From NCBI RefSeq assembly GCF_041906005.1, contig NZ_JAYRJY010000001.1, positions 868,001 to 932,000 on the forward strand: a stretch of 64,000 nucleotides of DNA, read 5' to 3'. The stretch is from Ferrovibrio sp041906005. Its GTDB lineage: Bacteria; Pseudomonadota; Alphaproteobacteria; Ferrovibrionales; Ferrovibrionaceae. This document shows positions 7,737 through 19,009 of the stretch, in pieces (the first letter of the stretch is position 1; every line of letters starts with the position of its first letter). A program made the position numbers and the translations under genes. The notes below the pieces were generated by a model. That model had not been told where the DNA came from. It saw nothing but the letters and a program-made list of their open reading frames with translations, and did not search any database.

Positions 7737-8771
7737 CTACTTCGTCACCGTGAACTGGATGCCGAACCAGCGAAACCGGCCCTGCTCGGCCGAGGGCAAA
7801 GTACAACTGATGCGATCACGCGGCGGGGTGAAAGCCTCGGGCGGTTTCAGCTCGTAGCGCCGCTCGGCGATGGCCCTGGGCTGGATCGATTTGCCCTGGC
7901 CGGTATAGCAGACCATCTGGTTCAGCCGCTCGATGCCCGGCGCCACGGTGAAGCGGAGCGTCGGCGGATTGGGGCTCTGGCCCAGCTTCACCAGCACGTC
8001 GGCCGGCTCCACCTCGCTCACCGGCAGCGGCAGGGCGTTCAGCGCCTGGCGCACACGCTCCACGCTGCCGAAGCTTTCGTTCATCGGAAACCGGGGCAGC
8101 CAGAACATGTCGTGTTTTGCGTGGGCGACACCGGAATGCTGGCCGAAGGCAACGCTGTAGCCCATGTCCTTCACCAGCTTCAGCGACATGGCATCCCATT
8201 CGCCGAAGGGATAGGCGAACAGGTCGGGCTTTTCGCCCAGCTCCTGCTCGAACAGCTTCATCGAGGTTTCCAGGTCCTCGCGGGCCTTTTCCGGGCTTAA
8301 GCCCGGCAGCGAGGGATGGCGGTGGCTGTGGGCGCCAATGGTGACGCCCTCTTTCTTGAGCTGCCGGATCTGGTCCCAGGTCAGGTAGCCGCGCAGTTTT
8401 GAGGTCACCGGCTCGGTGGCAACGAACAGCGTGAAGGGCAGGCCGGCTTTCTTCAGGCGCGGCCAGCCCTCGGTGAAGGCCGAGATATAGGCGTCGTCGG
8501 CGGTGATCGCGACCGCGCGGTCGGGCAGCGCCTGACCGGCTTTCAGCTTCGCCACGATCTCGGGCAGCGGCAGCACGGTATATCGGCCCGAGGTCAGCTC
8601 GGCGATATGGGCGTCGAACTGTTCCAGCCGGATGTTGGTGCTGGGCACGCTGTTCTCGCCGAAGCGGTGGTACATCAGGATGCTGGCATGATCCGCCGCC
8701 ATGGCCGGGACGGCACAGGCCAGGATCGCGGTCAGCCCCATGGCGGAAAGGGTAAATTTCGGGGTTTTCAT
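7737..8771 (-). CDS. secreted polysaccharide deacetylase family protein
   Basis: NodB-fold carbohydrate esterase of about 344 residues. The start is taken at MKTPKF, which gives a clean signal peptide (LTAILACAVPAMA-A), rather than the longer upstream frame. The metal and catalytic motifs are seen as ITADDAY (Asp pair) and GAHSHRHPSL (two His). These enzymes remove N-acetyl groups from chitin-like, peptidoglycan or poly-N-acetylglucosamine substrates in the periplasm. The C-terminal 100 residues extend past the NodB core and match nothing I know. It stands alone, divergent from pyrF. Confidence 0.8.
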   Translation of the reverse strand: MKTPKFTLSAMGLTAILACAVPAMAADHASILMYHRFGENSVPSTNIRLEQFDAHIAELTSGRYTVLPLPEIVAKLKAGQALPDRAVAITADDAYISAFTEGWPRLKKAGLPFTLFVATEPVTSKLRGYLTWDQIRQLKKEGVTIGAHSHRHPSLPGLSPEKAREDLETSMKLFEQELGEKPDLFAYPFGEWDAMSLKLVKDMGYSVAFGQHSGVAHAKHDMFWLPRFPMNESFGSVERVRQALNALPLPVSEVEPADVLVKLGQSPNPPTLRFTVAPGIERLNQMVCYTGQGKSIQPRAIAERRYELKPPEAFTPPRDRISCTLPSAEQGRFRWFGIQFTVTK

Positions 8772-8842
8772 GGCCGCCAGCATAGCCGGCCAGCCCGGCA
8801 AAGGGGAGACTTGGGCGGCACTTTCCGCTATAAGCCCGGCCC

Positions 8843-9574
<732 letters not shown>

Positions 9575-9576
9575 CC

Positions 9577-10218
9577 ATGCCCGTGCTGGCCAAGATCTGC
9601 GGCCTGACCGACGATGCCGCCGTGGAGGCTGCCGTGCAGCATGGCGCCGACATGCTGGGCTTCGTGTTCTTCCCCGCCTCGCCGCGCAACCTGTCGGCCG
9701 AACAGGCCGAGGCTTTGCTGCGCGAGGTACCCTCGGGCATCGACCGCGTCGGCGTCTTCGTCGATCCGGAAACCGATTTCCTCGACAGGATACTGGCCAA
9801 GGCGCGGCTCGACCTGCTGCAGCTCCATGGCGACGAAACGCCGGAACGCTGCCGTGCCATCAGCATCTATTTCGGCCTGCCGATCATCAAGGCGATCAAG
9901 GTATCCTCGAAGGCCGACCTCAAGGCCGCGAAAGCCTACGAGGATGCCGTCGACTGGCTGATGTTCGACGCCGCGCCACCGAAGGACGCCACCCGGCCGG
10001 GCGGCAACGCCGCCAGCTTCGACTGGAGCATCATGCAGGGCGCGAAGTTCAACCGACCCTGGCTGCTCTCGGGCGGCCTGATGCCGGAGAATCTTTCTTT
10101 GGCCGTCCAGCAATCCGGTGCCAGTGCCGTTGACGTATCATCGGGGGTGGAAAGCGCCCCGGGGAAAAAGGATCCGGCCAGGATCCGCGCCTTCCTCGAC
10201 GCCGCCCGCCGCCTGTAA
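9577..10218 (+). CDS. trpF: phosphoribosylanthranilate isomerase
   Basis: Third step of tryptophan synthesis, an Amadori rearrangement of PRA to CdRP. A TIM barrel of 213 residues. KICGL near residue 6 holds the catalytic Cys, LLQLHGDE and VDWLMFDA carry further conserved positions including the catalytic Asp, and the C-terminal GGLMPENL and VDVSSGVE bind phosphate. Lies three bases after pyrF and 21 before trpB, so probably co-transcribed. Confidence 0.95.
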   Translation: MPVLAKICGLTDDAAVEAAVQHGADMLGFVFFPASPRNLSAEQAEALLREVPSGIDRVGVFVDPETDFLDRILAKARLDLLQLHGDETPERCRAISIYFGLPIIKAIKVSSKADLKAAKAYEDAVDWLMFDAAPPKDATRPGGNAASFDWSIMQGAKFNRPWLLSGGLMPENLSLAVQQSGASAVDVSSGVESAPGKKDPARIRAFLDAARRL

Positions 10219-10239
10219 TGCTGTTTTAGGACCAGACCG

Positions 10240-11447
<1,208 letters not shown>

Positions 11448-11451
<4 letters not shown>

Positions 11452-12269
11452 GCCGCATCGACAAACGCTTTGCCGACCTGAAGGCCGCCGGTCGCGCCGG
11501 CCTCGTCACCTTCATCACCGCGGGCGACCCGGATCACGACACCTGCGCCCGCCTGCTGGCCGGGCTGCCGGCGGCTGGCGCTGACCTGATCGAACTGGGC
11601 GTGCCCTTCACCGACCCGATGGCCGATGGCCCCTCCATCGAGGCTGCCAACCTGCGCGCGCTCGCCAAGGGTGCCTCCTTGCGCAAGACGCTGGATCTGG
11701 TGCGCGGCTTCCGCAAGGCCGACGACGCCACGCCGATCGTGCTGATGGGGTATTTCAACCCGATCTCGGCTTACGGCGTCGACGCTTTCCTGAGTGACGC
11801 CAAGACTGCCGGCGTGGATGGCCTGATCGTGGTCGATCTGCCGCCGGAAGAAGACGACGAGCTCTGCATTCCCGCCATCAAAGCCGGCCTGCATTTCATC
11901 CGTCTCGCCACCCCCACCACCGACGACGCCCGCCTGCCCGCCGTGCTGAACAATACGTCGGGTTTCCTGTATTATGTGTCGATTGCCGGCATCACCGGTG
12001 CGGCGGCGGCCGATCCGAATGCTGTCGGCAAGGCGGTGACCCGGATCAAGCTGAAGACGAAACTGCCGGTGGCCGTCGGTTTCGGCATCCGCGACGGCAA
12101 GCGCGCGGCCGAGATCGCCGCCGTGGCCGATGCCGCCGTGGTAGGCTCGGCCCTTGTGGATCGCGTCGCCGAGGCCCAGGTGAAGGGGATCGACCCGGCC
12201 GATCACGTGCTGGCGCTGGTGCGCGAGCTGAGCAAGGCCATCCGCGGCGTCGCCAAGGCGGCAGCCTGA
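11448..12269 (+). CDS. trpA: tryptophan synthase alpha chain
   Basis: Releases indole from indole-3-glycerol phosphate and passes it to TrpB. A 273-residue TIM barrel. Catalytic Glu is in LIELGVPFTDP and Asp in VDGLIVVDLPPEE; the phosphate site is VGFGIRDGK. Start is GTG overlapping the trpB stop by 4 bases. accD follows after 19 bases. Confidence 0.97.
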
Positions 12270-12288
12270 AGCTTTAAGGAGTATCGCC

Positions 12289-13233
12289 ATGAACTGGTTG
12301 ACCCGCACCGTCCTGCCCAAGATCCGCGAGTTCACGACCAAGAAGGACACGCCGGACAATCTGTGGAAGAAATGCCCCAATTGCGGACAGATGATCTATG
12401 CCAAGGAGCTGGAAGAGAACCAGCATGTCTGCCCGAAATGCGACCACCACATGCGCGTCGGGCCGAAACAGCGCTTTGCCGCCCTGTTCGACAAGGGCGA
12501 ATACCAGACCATCGAACTGCCCGATGTGTTGCAGGACCCGCTGCATTTCCGCGATTCCAAGAAATACCCCGACCGCCTGAAGGATGCCCGCTCCAAGACC
12601 GGCCAGCGTGATGCCTTCGCCGTTGCCCATGGCACGCTGCATGAGCAGGACGTGGTGATCGCGGTGCAGAATTTCGCCTTCATGGGCGGCTCGATGGGCA
12701 TGGCCACCGGCGAGGCGCTGATCGCCGCCGCCAACCTGGCTGTCACCCAGCGCGCGGCCCTGATCCTGTTTGCGGCCGCCGGCGGCGCGCGCATGCAGGA
12801 AGGCATCCTCAGCCTGATGCAGATGCCGCGCACCGTGATCGCGGTGCAGCGTCTGCGCGAGGCGCATCTGCCCTTCATCGTGGTGCTGACCGATCCCACC
12901 ACCGGCGGCGTCACGGCGTCTTACGCCATGCTGGGCGACATCCAGATCGCCGAGCCGGGCGCGCTGATCGGCTTTGCCGGCCCGCGCGTGATCGAACAGA
13001 CCATCCGCGAAACCCTGCCGCAGGGCTTCCAGCGCGCCGAATACCTGCTGGAGCACGGCATGCTGGACATGGTGGTGCATCGCCGCGAGCTGCGCGATAC
13101 GCTGGGCCGCATCGTCAGCCTGCTGCTCGATCCCGCGCCAAAGGCCGATGTGGTGTCGCTGCCGCGTCCGGGCCTGGAAATCCCGCCGACCGGTGAGATT
13201 CCCCATGGCGCCCCCGCCCCCCGCGGCCGCTGA
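12289..13233 (+). CDS. accD: acetyl-CoA carboxylase carboxyltransferase beta subunit
   Basis: Part of the carboxyltransferase that makes malonyl-CoA for fatty-acid synthesis, together with AccA. 314 residues. The N-terminal zinc ribbon has four cysteines (CPNCGQ and CPKCDHH), and the crotonase-like core has GGSMGMATGE and FAAAGGARMQEG. Last gene before folC, which starts inside its 3' end, so translation is likely coupled. The partner accA is not in the window. Confidence 0.96.
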   Translation: MNWLTRTVLPKIREFTTKKDTPDNLWKKCPNCGQMIYAKELEENQHVCPKCDHHMRVGPKQRFAALFDKGEYQTIELPDVLQDPLHFRDSKKYPDRLKDARSKTGQRDAFAVAHGTLHEQDVVIAVQNFAFMGGSMGMATGEALIAAANLAVTQRAALILFAAAGGARMQEGILSLMQMPRTVIAVQRLREAHLPFIVVLTDPTTGGVTASYAMLGDIQIAEPGALIGFAGPRVIEQTIRETLPQGFQRAEYLLEHGMLDMVVHRRELRDTLGRIVSLLLDPAPKADVVSLPRPGLEIPPTGEIPHGAPAPRGR

Positions 13234-14539
13234 ACCCAATAAGGATCATCTTGGGATCATCCTGCAGCGCCTGATGGCGCTGCATCCCAAGGCGATCGAC
13301 CTTTCGCTGGAGCGCATCCGCGCCCTGCTGGCAAAGCTGGGCGATCCGCATCTGGCCCTGCCGCCGGTCTTCCATGTGGCCGGCAGCAAGGGCAAGGGCT
13401 CGACCACGGCCTTCCTGCGCGCCATGGCAGAAGTCGCCGGTTATCGCGTGCATGCCTATACCTCGCCGCATCTGGTGCGCTTCAACGAGCGCATCCGTCT
13501 GGCCGGCAGGTTGATCGACGATGAAAAGCTGATCGCCCTGCTGGAGCATTGCGAACGCATCAATGCCGGCCAGCCGATCACCTTTTTCGAGATCACCACC
13601 GCAGCCGCCTATCTGGCATTTGCTGAAATTCCGGCCGATCTGGTTTTGCTGGAAACCGGCCTGGGCGGCGTCGCCGACACGACCAACGTGATCCCACAGC
13701 CACGCCTCACGGCTATCACGCCGATCGGCATCGACCATGTTGCCTTCCTGGGCGACACCATCGCGAAAATCGCCGCAGCCAAGGCCGGCATCATCAAACC
13801 GGGCGTGCCCTGCGTGGTAGGACCCCAGCCTGACGAAGCAATGGCCGTGATCGCAGCCCAGGCGGCGGCCTGCCGCGCACCGCTGATCCGCCACGGCCGG
13901 GAGTGGACTGTGCGCGAAACCGCCGACGGCATGCTTTGGCGACAGGGCGAACAGGACATCAGACTGCCCCGCCCCGCCCTGCTGGGTGAGCATCAGATCG
14001 TCAATGCCGGAACGGCCGTGACCTGCGCGCGCAACCTGGCCGGTTTCGATATCCCGCCAGATGCCATCGCGCACGGCCTGCGCGGCGTGGACTGGCCGGC
14101 GCGCATGCAGCGCCTGAATAAAGGCCCGCTGGTGGATATCCTGCCGCCGGGCACCGAACTCTGGCTCGACGGCGCGCACAATGCCATGGCCGGCGTGGCA
14201 CTGGCCGAGACGCTGAAGATCCTGCCGCCAAAGCCGACCTGGCTGCTGGCCGGCATGCTGAACACCAAGGATGCCGCCGGCCTGCTGCGACCGCTGGCAC
14301 CGTTGATGCGCGGCGCCCGCTGCATCAGCATTCCGGGTGAGATCAATTCCCTGTCGGCCGAAGACCTGACTGCGGCAGCCCGCAACGTGGGGCTGGCGGC
14401 GGCACCGGCGGAAAATGCCCAGGCTGCTATGCGGCAGATCGCCGAAACGATACGGGCCGAAGCAGCATCTGCCCCGGCCCGCGTGGTCATAACCGGCTCG
14501 CTGTATCTGGCGGGCCGGATCCTGGCGGAGAATTCCTAG
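13205..14539 (+). CDS. folC: bifunctional folylpolyglutamate/dihydrofolate synthase
   Basis: Adds glutamate to dihydropteroate or folates in an ATP-dependent step. About 444 residues. The Mur-ligase P-loop GSKGKGSTTAFLR and HAYTSPHLVRFNERI are clear, as is LWLDGAHNAMAG in the C-terminal domain. I choose ATG 13205, because the frame further upstream runs inside accD; this gives a 29-base overlap with accD. Its stop overlaps the convergent trxA end by 4 bases. Confidence 0.93.
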   Translation: MAPPPPAAAEPNKDHLGIILQRLMALHPKAIDLSLERIRALLAKLGDPHLALPPVFHVAGSKGKGSTTAFLRAMAEVAGYRVHAYTSPHLVRFNERIRLAGRLIDDEKLIALLEHCERINAGQPITFFEITTAAAYLAFAEIPADLVLLETGLGGVADTTNVIPQPRLTAITPIGIDHVAFLGDTIAKIAAAKAGIIKPGVPCVVGPQPDEAMAVIAAQAAACRAPLIRHGREWTVRETADGMLWRQGEQDIRLPRPALLGEHQIVNAGTAVTCARNLAGFDIPPDAIAHGLRGVDWPARMQRLNKGPLVDILPPGTELWLDGAHNAMAGVALAETLKILPPKPTWLLAGMLNTKDAAGLLRPLAPLMRGARCISIPGEINSLSAEDLTAAARNVGLAAAPAENAQAAMRQIAETIRAEAASAPARVVITGSLYLAGRILAENS

Positions 14540-14859
14540 ATCGCCGAGTTGATCCACTCCAGGATGCGGCTCTTGGGCATCGAGCCGACCTTGGTGGAAA
14601 CCGGCTTGCCGTCCTTGAACAGGATCAGGGTCGGGATGCCGCGCACGCCGAACTTCGATGGCGTCATCGGGTTCTCGTCGATATTGACCTTGGCAATGGT
14701 CAGCTTGCCGGCCATCTCGCCGGCAATCTCGTCCAGCGCCGGGGCGATCTGCTTGCAGGGGCCACACCACTCGGCCCAGAAGTCGACCAGCACGGCATTG
14801 GAGGACTTGAGGACGTCGCTTTCGAAGGAGGCATCGGTAACTTTGGTGGGCGCGGACAT
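14536..14859 (-). CDS. trxA: thioredoxin
   Basis: Small cytosolic dithiol-disulfide oxidoreductase, 107 residues, with active site WCGPCK near residue 32 and the cis-Pro loop RGIPTLILF. Reduced by thioredoxin reductase (a trxB lies at 41-42 kb). It faces folC with a 4-base convergent overlap. The same strand upstream holds about 270 bases without a gene before the exported hydrolase. Confidence 0.95.
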   Translation of the reverse strand: MSAPTKVTDASFESDVLKSSNAVLVDFWAEWCGPCKQIAPALDEIAGEMAGKLTIAKVNIDENPMTPSKFGVRGIPTLILFKDGKPVSTKVGSMPKSRILEWINSAI

Positions 14860-15129
14860 GCGGAAATCCTCGTTGGGCTGGGGGGTGCCGGCACAGCCCG
14901 TCCAAACAAGGCCGGCGGGCGATTCCGACGTGGTGGCTAAAGGTAAGAAGCTGCCCCCAGAGCGTCAAGCGGGCGGGAAAATTGTAACAACCCTATGATT
15001 TTCCTGAAAAACCAGGAATCAGCCCAACGAATCAAGGGTGGACAAGCCCCGCCGGGCCTTGTTACAACTCGTAACAGCTCGGCGGGGCACACCCGCCAAA
15101 AGGTTCAACAAAGGCTTAACGGGGGATCG

Positions 15130-16209
15130 ATGGCCGGGGGCAACGCCACGACACTGCTGGATGCCAAGACGCTGGTGAAGACCAGGGCGCTGATGGGCAA
15201 TGCCCTGCGGCAGATTTGCCGCGTTTCTGCGCTTGCGTTGATTCTGGGCAGCATGGCGATGGTTCCCGTCACCGTTCAGGCCCAGCCGCGCGCCGGCCAT
15301 GCCAAGGCCGCCGTCGCACCTAAGCCCGATGCCAAGCCGGCGAAAGCCAGCCCGCGCCGCCAGAAATCCGCCGAAGGTGCGCGCCGCGCTGCGGAAGCCG
15401 AGAACACCAATGGTTTCAATATCGACGGCCGCCGGGTGCGCGTCGATGTGGTCAAAGCCGAAACCGACATGTTGGGTCCCGATGGCCGCGCGCCGGCCGT
15501 GCTGATCCTGCATGGCGCCCATGGCCTGGGTGACGGCTCGTTGTTCTACCCGCAGGCCAAGGCCCTGGCCGAGCGCGGCATCACCGCCTTTGTGGTCCAT
15601 TATTTCGACGGCATCCCGCAGGCCCGCAAAGCGGCGCCGACGCTGCATGACGAGCGTGAGCGCGTGATTGCCGAGGCCGTCTCGTATGTTTCCAAGCAAG
15701 CCTATGTCGATGCCGAGCGTATCGGCGTCTTTGGCCTGTCGCTGGGCGGCTTCCATGCCTTGAGCCTGGGCAGCCGCGATCAGCGCATCCAGGCCGTGGT
15801 GAACGTGGTAGGCGCGATGCCATCCGAGGTGCAGCGCAGGGGCGTGCACCGCATGCCGCCAACCCTGGTGATGCATGGCGACCGGGACGCCACCGTGCCG
15901 GTGCGTCGCGCCTATGAGCTGGCCAGCCTGCTGGGCGAAATCGGCGCCGAGCATGAAGTGAAGATCTACAAGGGTGAAGGCCATACCTTCCGTGGCGATG
16001 CCAAGGAAGACAGCATCACCCGCACCGTCGATTTCTTCGAACGCCATCTGGGCGGCGATCGCGGCCTGCTGGACAAGGAACTGGAGATCGACATTGCCTT
16101 GGCCCCGGTGGTGCCGGAGACCGAGATGCTGCCGATCCGCGAGCTCACCATCGCCGACGAAGCCCTCTGGGCCATGGCCGAACAGGGCAATTCGCAGCCG
16201 GGTAACTGA
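15130..16209 (+). CDS. exported dienelactone-hydrolase-like alpha/beta hydrolase
   Basis: Predicted exported hydrolase of about 359 residues. After ATG 15130 (GGGGGA upstream) comes a hydrophobic stretch ISR-like region ending PVTVQAQ, a likely signal or anchor; the start at MGNALRQ is an alternative. The fold shows ILHGAHGLGDG (oxyanion side), nucleophile in GVFGLSLGGFHA, Asp in HGDRDATVP and His in GEGHTF. The nucleophile is Ser, not the Cys of classical dienelactone hydrolase. A linker rich in Ala, Lys and Pro separates signal and domain. Substrate unknown. Confidence 0.75.
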   Translation: MAGGNATTLLDAKTLVKTRALMGNALRQICRVSALALILGSMAMVPVTVQAQPRAGHAKAAVAPKPDAKPAKASPRRQKSAEGARRAAEAENTNGFNIDGRRVRVDVVKAETDMLGPDGRAPAVLILHGAHGLGDGSLFYPQAKALAERGITAFVVHYFDGIPQARKAAPTLHDERERVIAEAVSYVSKQAYVDAERIGVFGLSLGGFHALSLGSRDQRIQAVVNVVGAMPSEVQRRGVHRMPPTLVMHGDRDATVPVRRAYELASLLGEIGAEHEVKIYKGEGHTFRGDAKEDSITRTVDFFERHLGGDRGLLDKELEIDIALAPVVPETEMLPIRELTIADEALWAMAEQGNSQPGN

Positions 16210-16255
16210 TCTTCGTCCACGGCGGACAGCACGGACAAAACAGACAAACAAAAAA

Positions 16256-16278
16256 GGCCGCCGGTCGTACCGGCGGCC
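16256..16278. terminator. bidirectional intrinsic terminator
   Basis: GGCCGCCGGT, 3-nt loop, ACCGGCGGCC flanked by A-run on the left and T-run on the right. It serves the hydrolase gene on the plus strand and the DUF4167 gene on the minus strand. Confidence 0.9.
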
Positions 16279-16318
16279 TTTTTGCTGGATAAGAGCGCGG
16301 CGCGCGTGGCAGCCCCGA

Positions 16319-16861
16319 TCAGGCTGCGGTGGCCTCGTCGCGTTCGCCCGGCTGCGCTTCGGCATTGGGATCAAGAGCAGCCTCGAGTTCCATTTCCAGG
16401 CTCGGCTGCTCCCCATCGACGACGGGCGCCTGCTGGGGTTGCGGGGACTGAGGCTGGTTGCCGCCCTGCTGTGCCTGCGGCTGTTGCTGGCTGCCCTGCT
16501 GCTGGCGTTGCATTGGCGTCACGCCCTGGGCCAGCATGATGCGGTAATAGTGTTCGGCATGCTGCAGATAATTCTCTGCCGCGATCCGGTCGCCCGAGGC
16601 ATTGGCATCGCGGGCCAACTGGCAATACCGCTCGAAGATGGTATTGGCCGTGCCGCGGATTTTGACGTCGGGGCCGTTGGAGTCGAAATTGCGGTGGGAA
16701 TTGTTCATCCCGCCGCCACCGCCGCCGCCACCACCATGCGGCCTACGGCCCTGGGGCCGGCCACCACGTTGACGATTCTTGTTGTTCACAGGTTCATCTC
16801 GCTTGTTTTCAGCAAATCGCGCATCAGGCTGGTTGCGCACCGTATCGCGTGGCTCAAACAT
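16319..16861 (-). CDS. DUF4167 domain protein
   Basis: Alphaproteobacterial protein of unknown function, up to 180 residues. The conserved core is about residues 62-112 (DVKIRGTANTIFERYCQLAR then AAENYLQHAEHYYRI). Before it lies an Arg- and Gly-rich region with a run of nine Gly, and after it a Gln-rich, acidic tail. Such a layout suggests RNA or nucleoprotein contact, but that is inference. A GTG within the basic region (VNNKNRQ) could be the true start. Location upstream of and divergent in function to prfA-prmC is common in the class. Confidence 0.85.
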   Translation of the reverse strand: MFEPRDTVRNQPDARFAENKRDEPVNNKNRQRGGRPQGRRPHGGGGGGGGGMNNSHRNFDSNGPDVKIRGTANTIFERYCQLARDANASGDRIAAENYLQHAEHYYRIMLAQGVTPMQRQQQGSQQQPQAQQGGNQPQSPQPQQAPVVDGEQPSLEMELEAALDPNAEAQPGERDEATAA

Positions 16862-17072
16862 CCGCGCGTAATACGGTCGGCCTCTCGATCGGATCCAAAC
16901 CCGGTTTCAGTCGAAGAGGCGATGACGCTGCCTGCCTTATCCGCCCCCGGCCAACTCACCCCTTTGATCAAAGCCTGATCAATGCCTTGGGCGTGCTTCC
17001 TTGGGACCGCGTCATCCCGAATCCCAAGATAAGGGGGGCGGCTGCGGCTGCCAACCCCTTTTTGCTCGGAAT

Positions 17073-17924
17073 TTACCGGGATTTCCGCCCGGTAACGACG
17101 CGGCCCACGCCCGCCAGGTCAGGTAACACGACAATACCGGCAAATCCGGCCCCGGCCAGCAGGGCCGAGACTGCGGCATCTTGCCCCAGGCCGATTTCCA
17201 GCGCGGCAAAAGCACCCGGCGCCGCCAGACGGGCCATATGCGGCACCAGCCGCCGATAGGCATCCAGCCCATCCGCCCCGCCATCCAGCGCCAGACGCGG
17301 CTCGTGCCGGGCCACTTCGGGCGCCAGTTCAGGCACCACGGCGCTTTCGATATAGGGCGGGTTCGAGATCAGGATATCGAACGGCCCCTCGAGGCCAGTG
17401 CCCCAGTCGCCTTGTCGAAAATCCACCCGGCTGGCTAAACCGAGCTGTTCAGCGTTGCCGCGCGCAATCTCCAGCGCGGCCGGCGAGGCATCAACACCAA
17501 GGCCGGTTGCATTGGGCAGTTCATGCAGCAGACTGAGCAGCAGGCAGCCCGAGCCGGTGCCGAAATCCACGATCCGCCAGGCTGCACCGCGATCCGAAAT
17601 CGCGGCCAGCGCGCCGGCAACCAGGGTTTCGGAATCCGGCCGCGGATCCAGCACATCGCGGGTGACATGGAAATCAAGTCCCCAGAATTCGCGGCGGCCG
17701 AGTATCTGCGAGACCGGCTCGCGAGCCAGCCGACGCTGCATCAGCGCCTCGAACCGCGCCGCGATATCCGGCGCCAGGGCCGTTTCAGGCTGCAGGCGCA
17801 CGCGGTCGGGGCTCAGTCCCGCAGCCTCGCTCAGCAGCAGCACCGCATCCTGGCGCGGGCCTTCAATACCGGCCTCTTTCAGGCGGCGTGTGGCATCAAG
17901 CAGCAGGCCGGCAATATCAGGCAT
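17073..17924 (-). CDS. prmC: peptide chain release factor N5-glutamine methyltransferase
   Basis: Methylates the Gln of the GGQ motif in release factors RF1 and RF2. 283 residues with an N-terminal helical domain and SAM-binding Rossmann domain: VDFGTGSGCLLLSLL and the catalytic ISNPPYIES. It overlaps the end of prfA, its substrate gene, by 8 bases, so the two are made together. Confidence 0.95.
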   Translation of the reverse strand: MPDIAGLLLDATRRLKEAGIEGPRQDAVLLLSEAAGLSPDRVRLQPETALAPDIAARFEALMQRRLAREPVSQILGRREFWGLDFHVTRDVLDPRPDSETLVAGALAAISDRGAAWRIVDFGTGSGCLLLSLLHELPNATGLGVDASPAALEIARGNAEQLGLASRVDFRQGDWGTGLEGPFDILISNPPYIESAVVPELAPEVARHEPRLALDGGADGLDAYRRLVPHMARLAAPGAFAALEIGLGQDAAVSALLAGAGFAGIVVLPDLAGVGRVVTGRKSR

Positions 17925-19005
17925 TCAATTCGGCCAGGCGACTGGCCTGATCCTCGGCGATCAGCGCCTCGATCACCTCGTCCAGCGCCTCGCCGGTCAT
18001 CACCTGCTCGATCTTGTAGAGCGTCAGGTTGATCCGGTGATCGGTGACGCGGCCCTGCGGGAAATTGTAGGTGCGGATCCGCTCCGACCGGTCGCCGGAA
18101 CCAACCTGCCCCTTGCGGTCAGCCGCCCGCGCCGAAGCCAGCTTCTCGCGCTCTGCTTCATAAAGCTTGGCGCGCAGCAGCTTCATCGCCTTGGCCTTGT
18201 TCTTGTGCTGCGAGCGTTCGGTCTGCTGAGCGACCACGATGCCGGACGGAATATGGGTGATGCGCACAGCGGAATCGGTCGTGTTCACATGCTGGCCGCC
18301 AGCGCCCGAAGACCGATACACGTCGATGCGCAGATCATTCTCGTTGATGTCGATATCAACATCCTCGGCCTCGGGCAGCACCGCCACGGTGGCCGCCGAG
18401 GTATGGATGCGCCCTTGCGTCTCGGTATCGGGCACCCGCTGCACGCGATGCACGCCGGATTCGAATTTCAGCCGGGCGAAGACGCTGCGGCCCGAGATGG
18501 TGGCAATGGCCTCGCGGAAACCGCCAAGCTCGGTGTCGGAAATACTCTCCACCTCGAAACGCCAGCCATGCTTGGCGGCATAGCCGCGATACATCTCGAA
18601 CAGGTCGCGGGCAAACAATGCCGCCTCGTCGCCGCCGGTGCCGGCGCGCACTTCCAGGATGGCATTTTTCTCGTCGGCCTCGTCCTTGGGCAGCAGCATG
18701 ATCAGCACGCGGCGCTCGGCTTCGGGCAGCGCAGCCTGGGCCTGCTTCCATTCTGCCTCGGCCAGGTTGCGCATCTCCGGATCGGAAGCCGGATCATCCC
18801 GCATGGCTGCCAGATCGGCGACCTCGCGGCGCAGCCGGCGCCAATCGTTGATGCCCTGCACCAGCGGCTCGATCTCGGCATATTCCTTCGACAGTTTGAC
18901 GAAGGCCTCGGCGGCGAGGCCGCCGGCCGACATTTGGGCCTGCAGCATCTCGTAACGCTCGATCACCTTGTCGAGCTTGGCCTCGGGCAGGCCGGCGACA
19001 TCCAT
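17917..19005 (-). CDS. prfA: peptide chain release factor 1
   Basis: Ends translation at UAA and UAG. 362 residues, usual length. The GGQ loop is in SSGAGGQHVNTT; the neighbouring helix includes PSGIVVAQQTERSQ. The codon-recognition domain lies upstream. Gene order hisS-prfA-prmC on the minus strand with a 4-base gap after hisS (hisS lies downstream in coordinates but upstream in transcription) suggests one operon. Confidence 0.96.
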   Translation of the reverse strand: MDVAGLPEAKLDKVIERYEMLQAQMSAGGLAAEAFVKLSKEYAEIEPLVQGINDWRRLRREVADLAAMRDDPASDPEMRNLAEAEWKQAQAALPEAERRVLIMLLPKDEADEKNAILEVRAGTGGDEAALFARDLFEMYRGYAAKHGWRFEVESISDTELGGFREAIATISGRSVFARLKFESGVHRVQRVPDTETQGRIHTSAATVAVLPEAEDVDIDINENDLRIDVYRSSGAGGQHVNTTDSAVRITHIPSGIVVAQQTERSQHKNKAKAMKLLRAKLYEAEREKLASARAADRKGQVGSGDRSERIRTYNFPQGRVTDHRINLTLYKIEQVMTGEALDEVIEALIAEDQASRLAELNA

Positions 19006-19009
19006 GGCG

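Noticed and set aside
13115..14968. 617-codon minus-strand frame over folC and trxA
   Set aside because: Out-of-frame shadow of trxA and antisense of folC.
16700..16740. Short CCGCCA-type repeat as CRISPR or regulatory array
   Set aside because: It is the codon run for poly-Gly in the DUF4167 protein.
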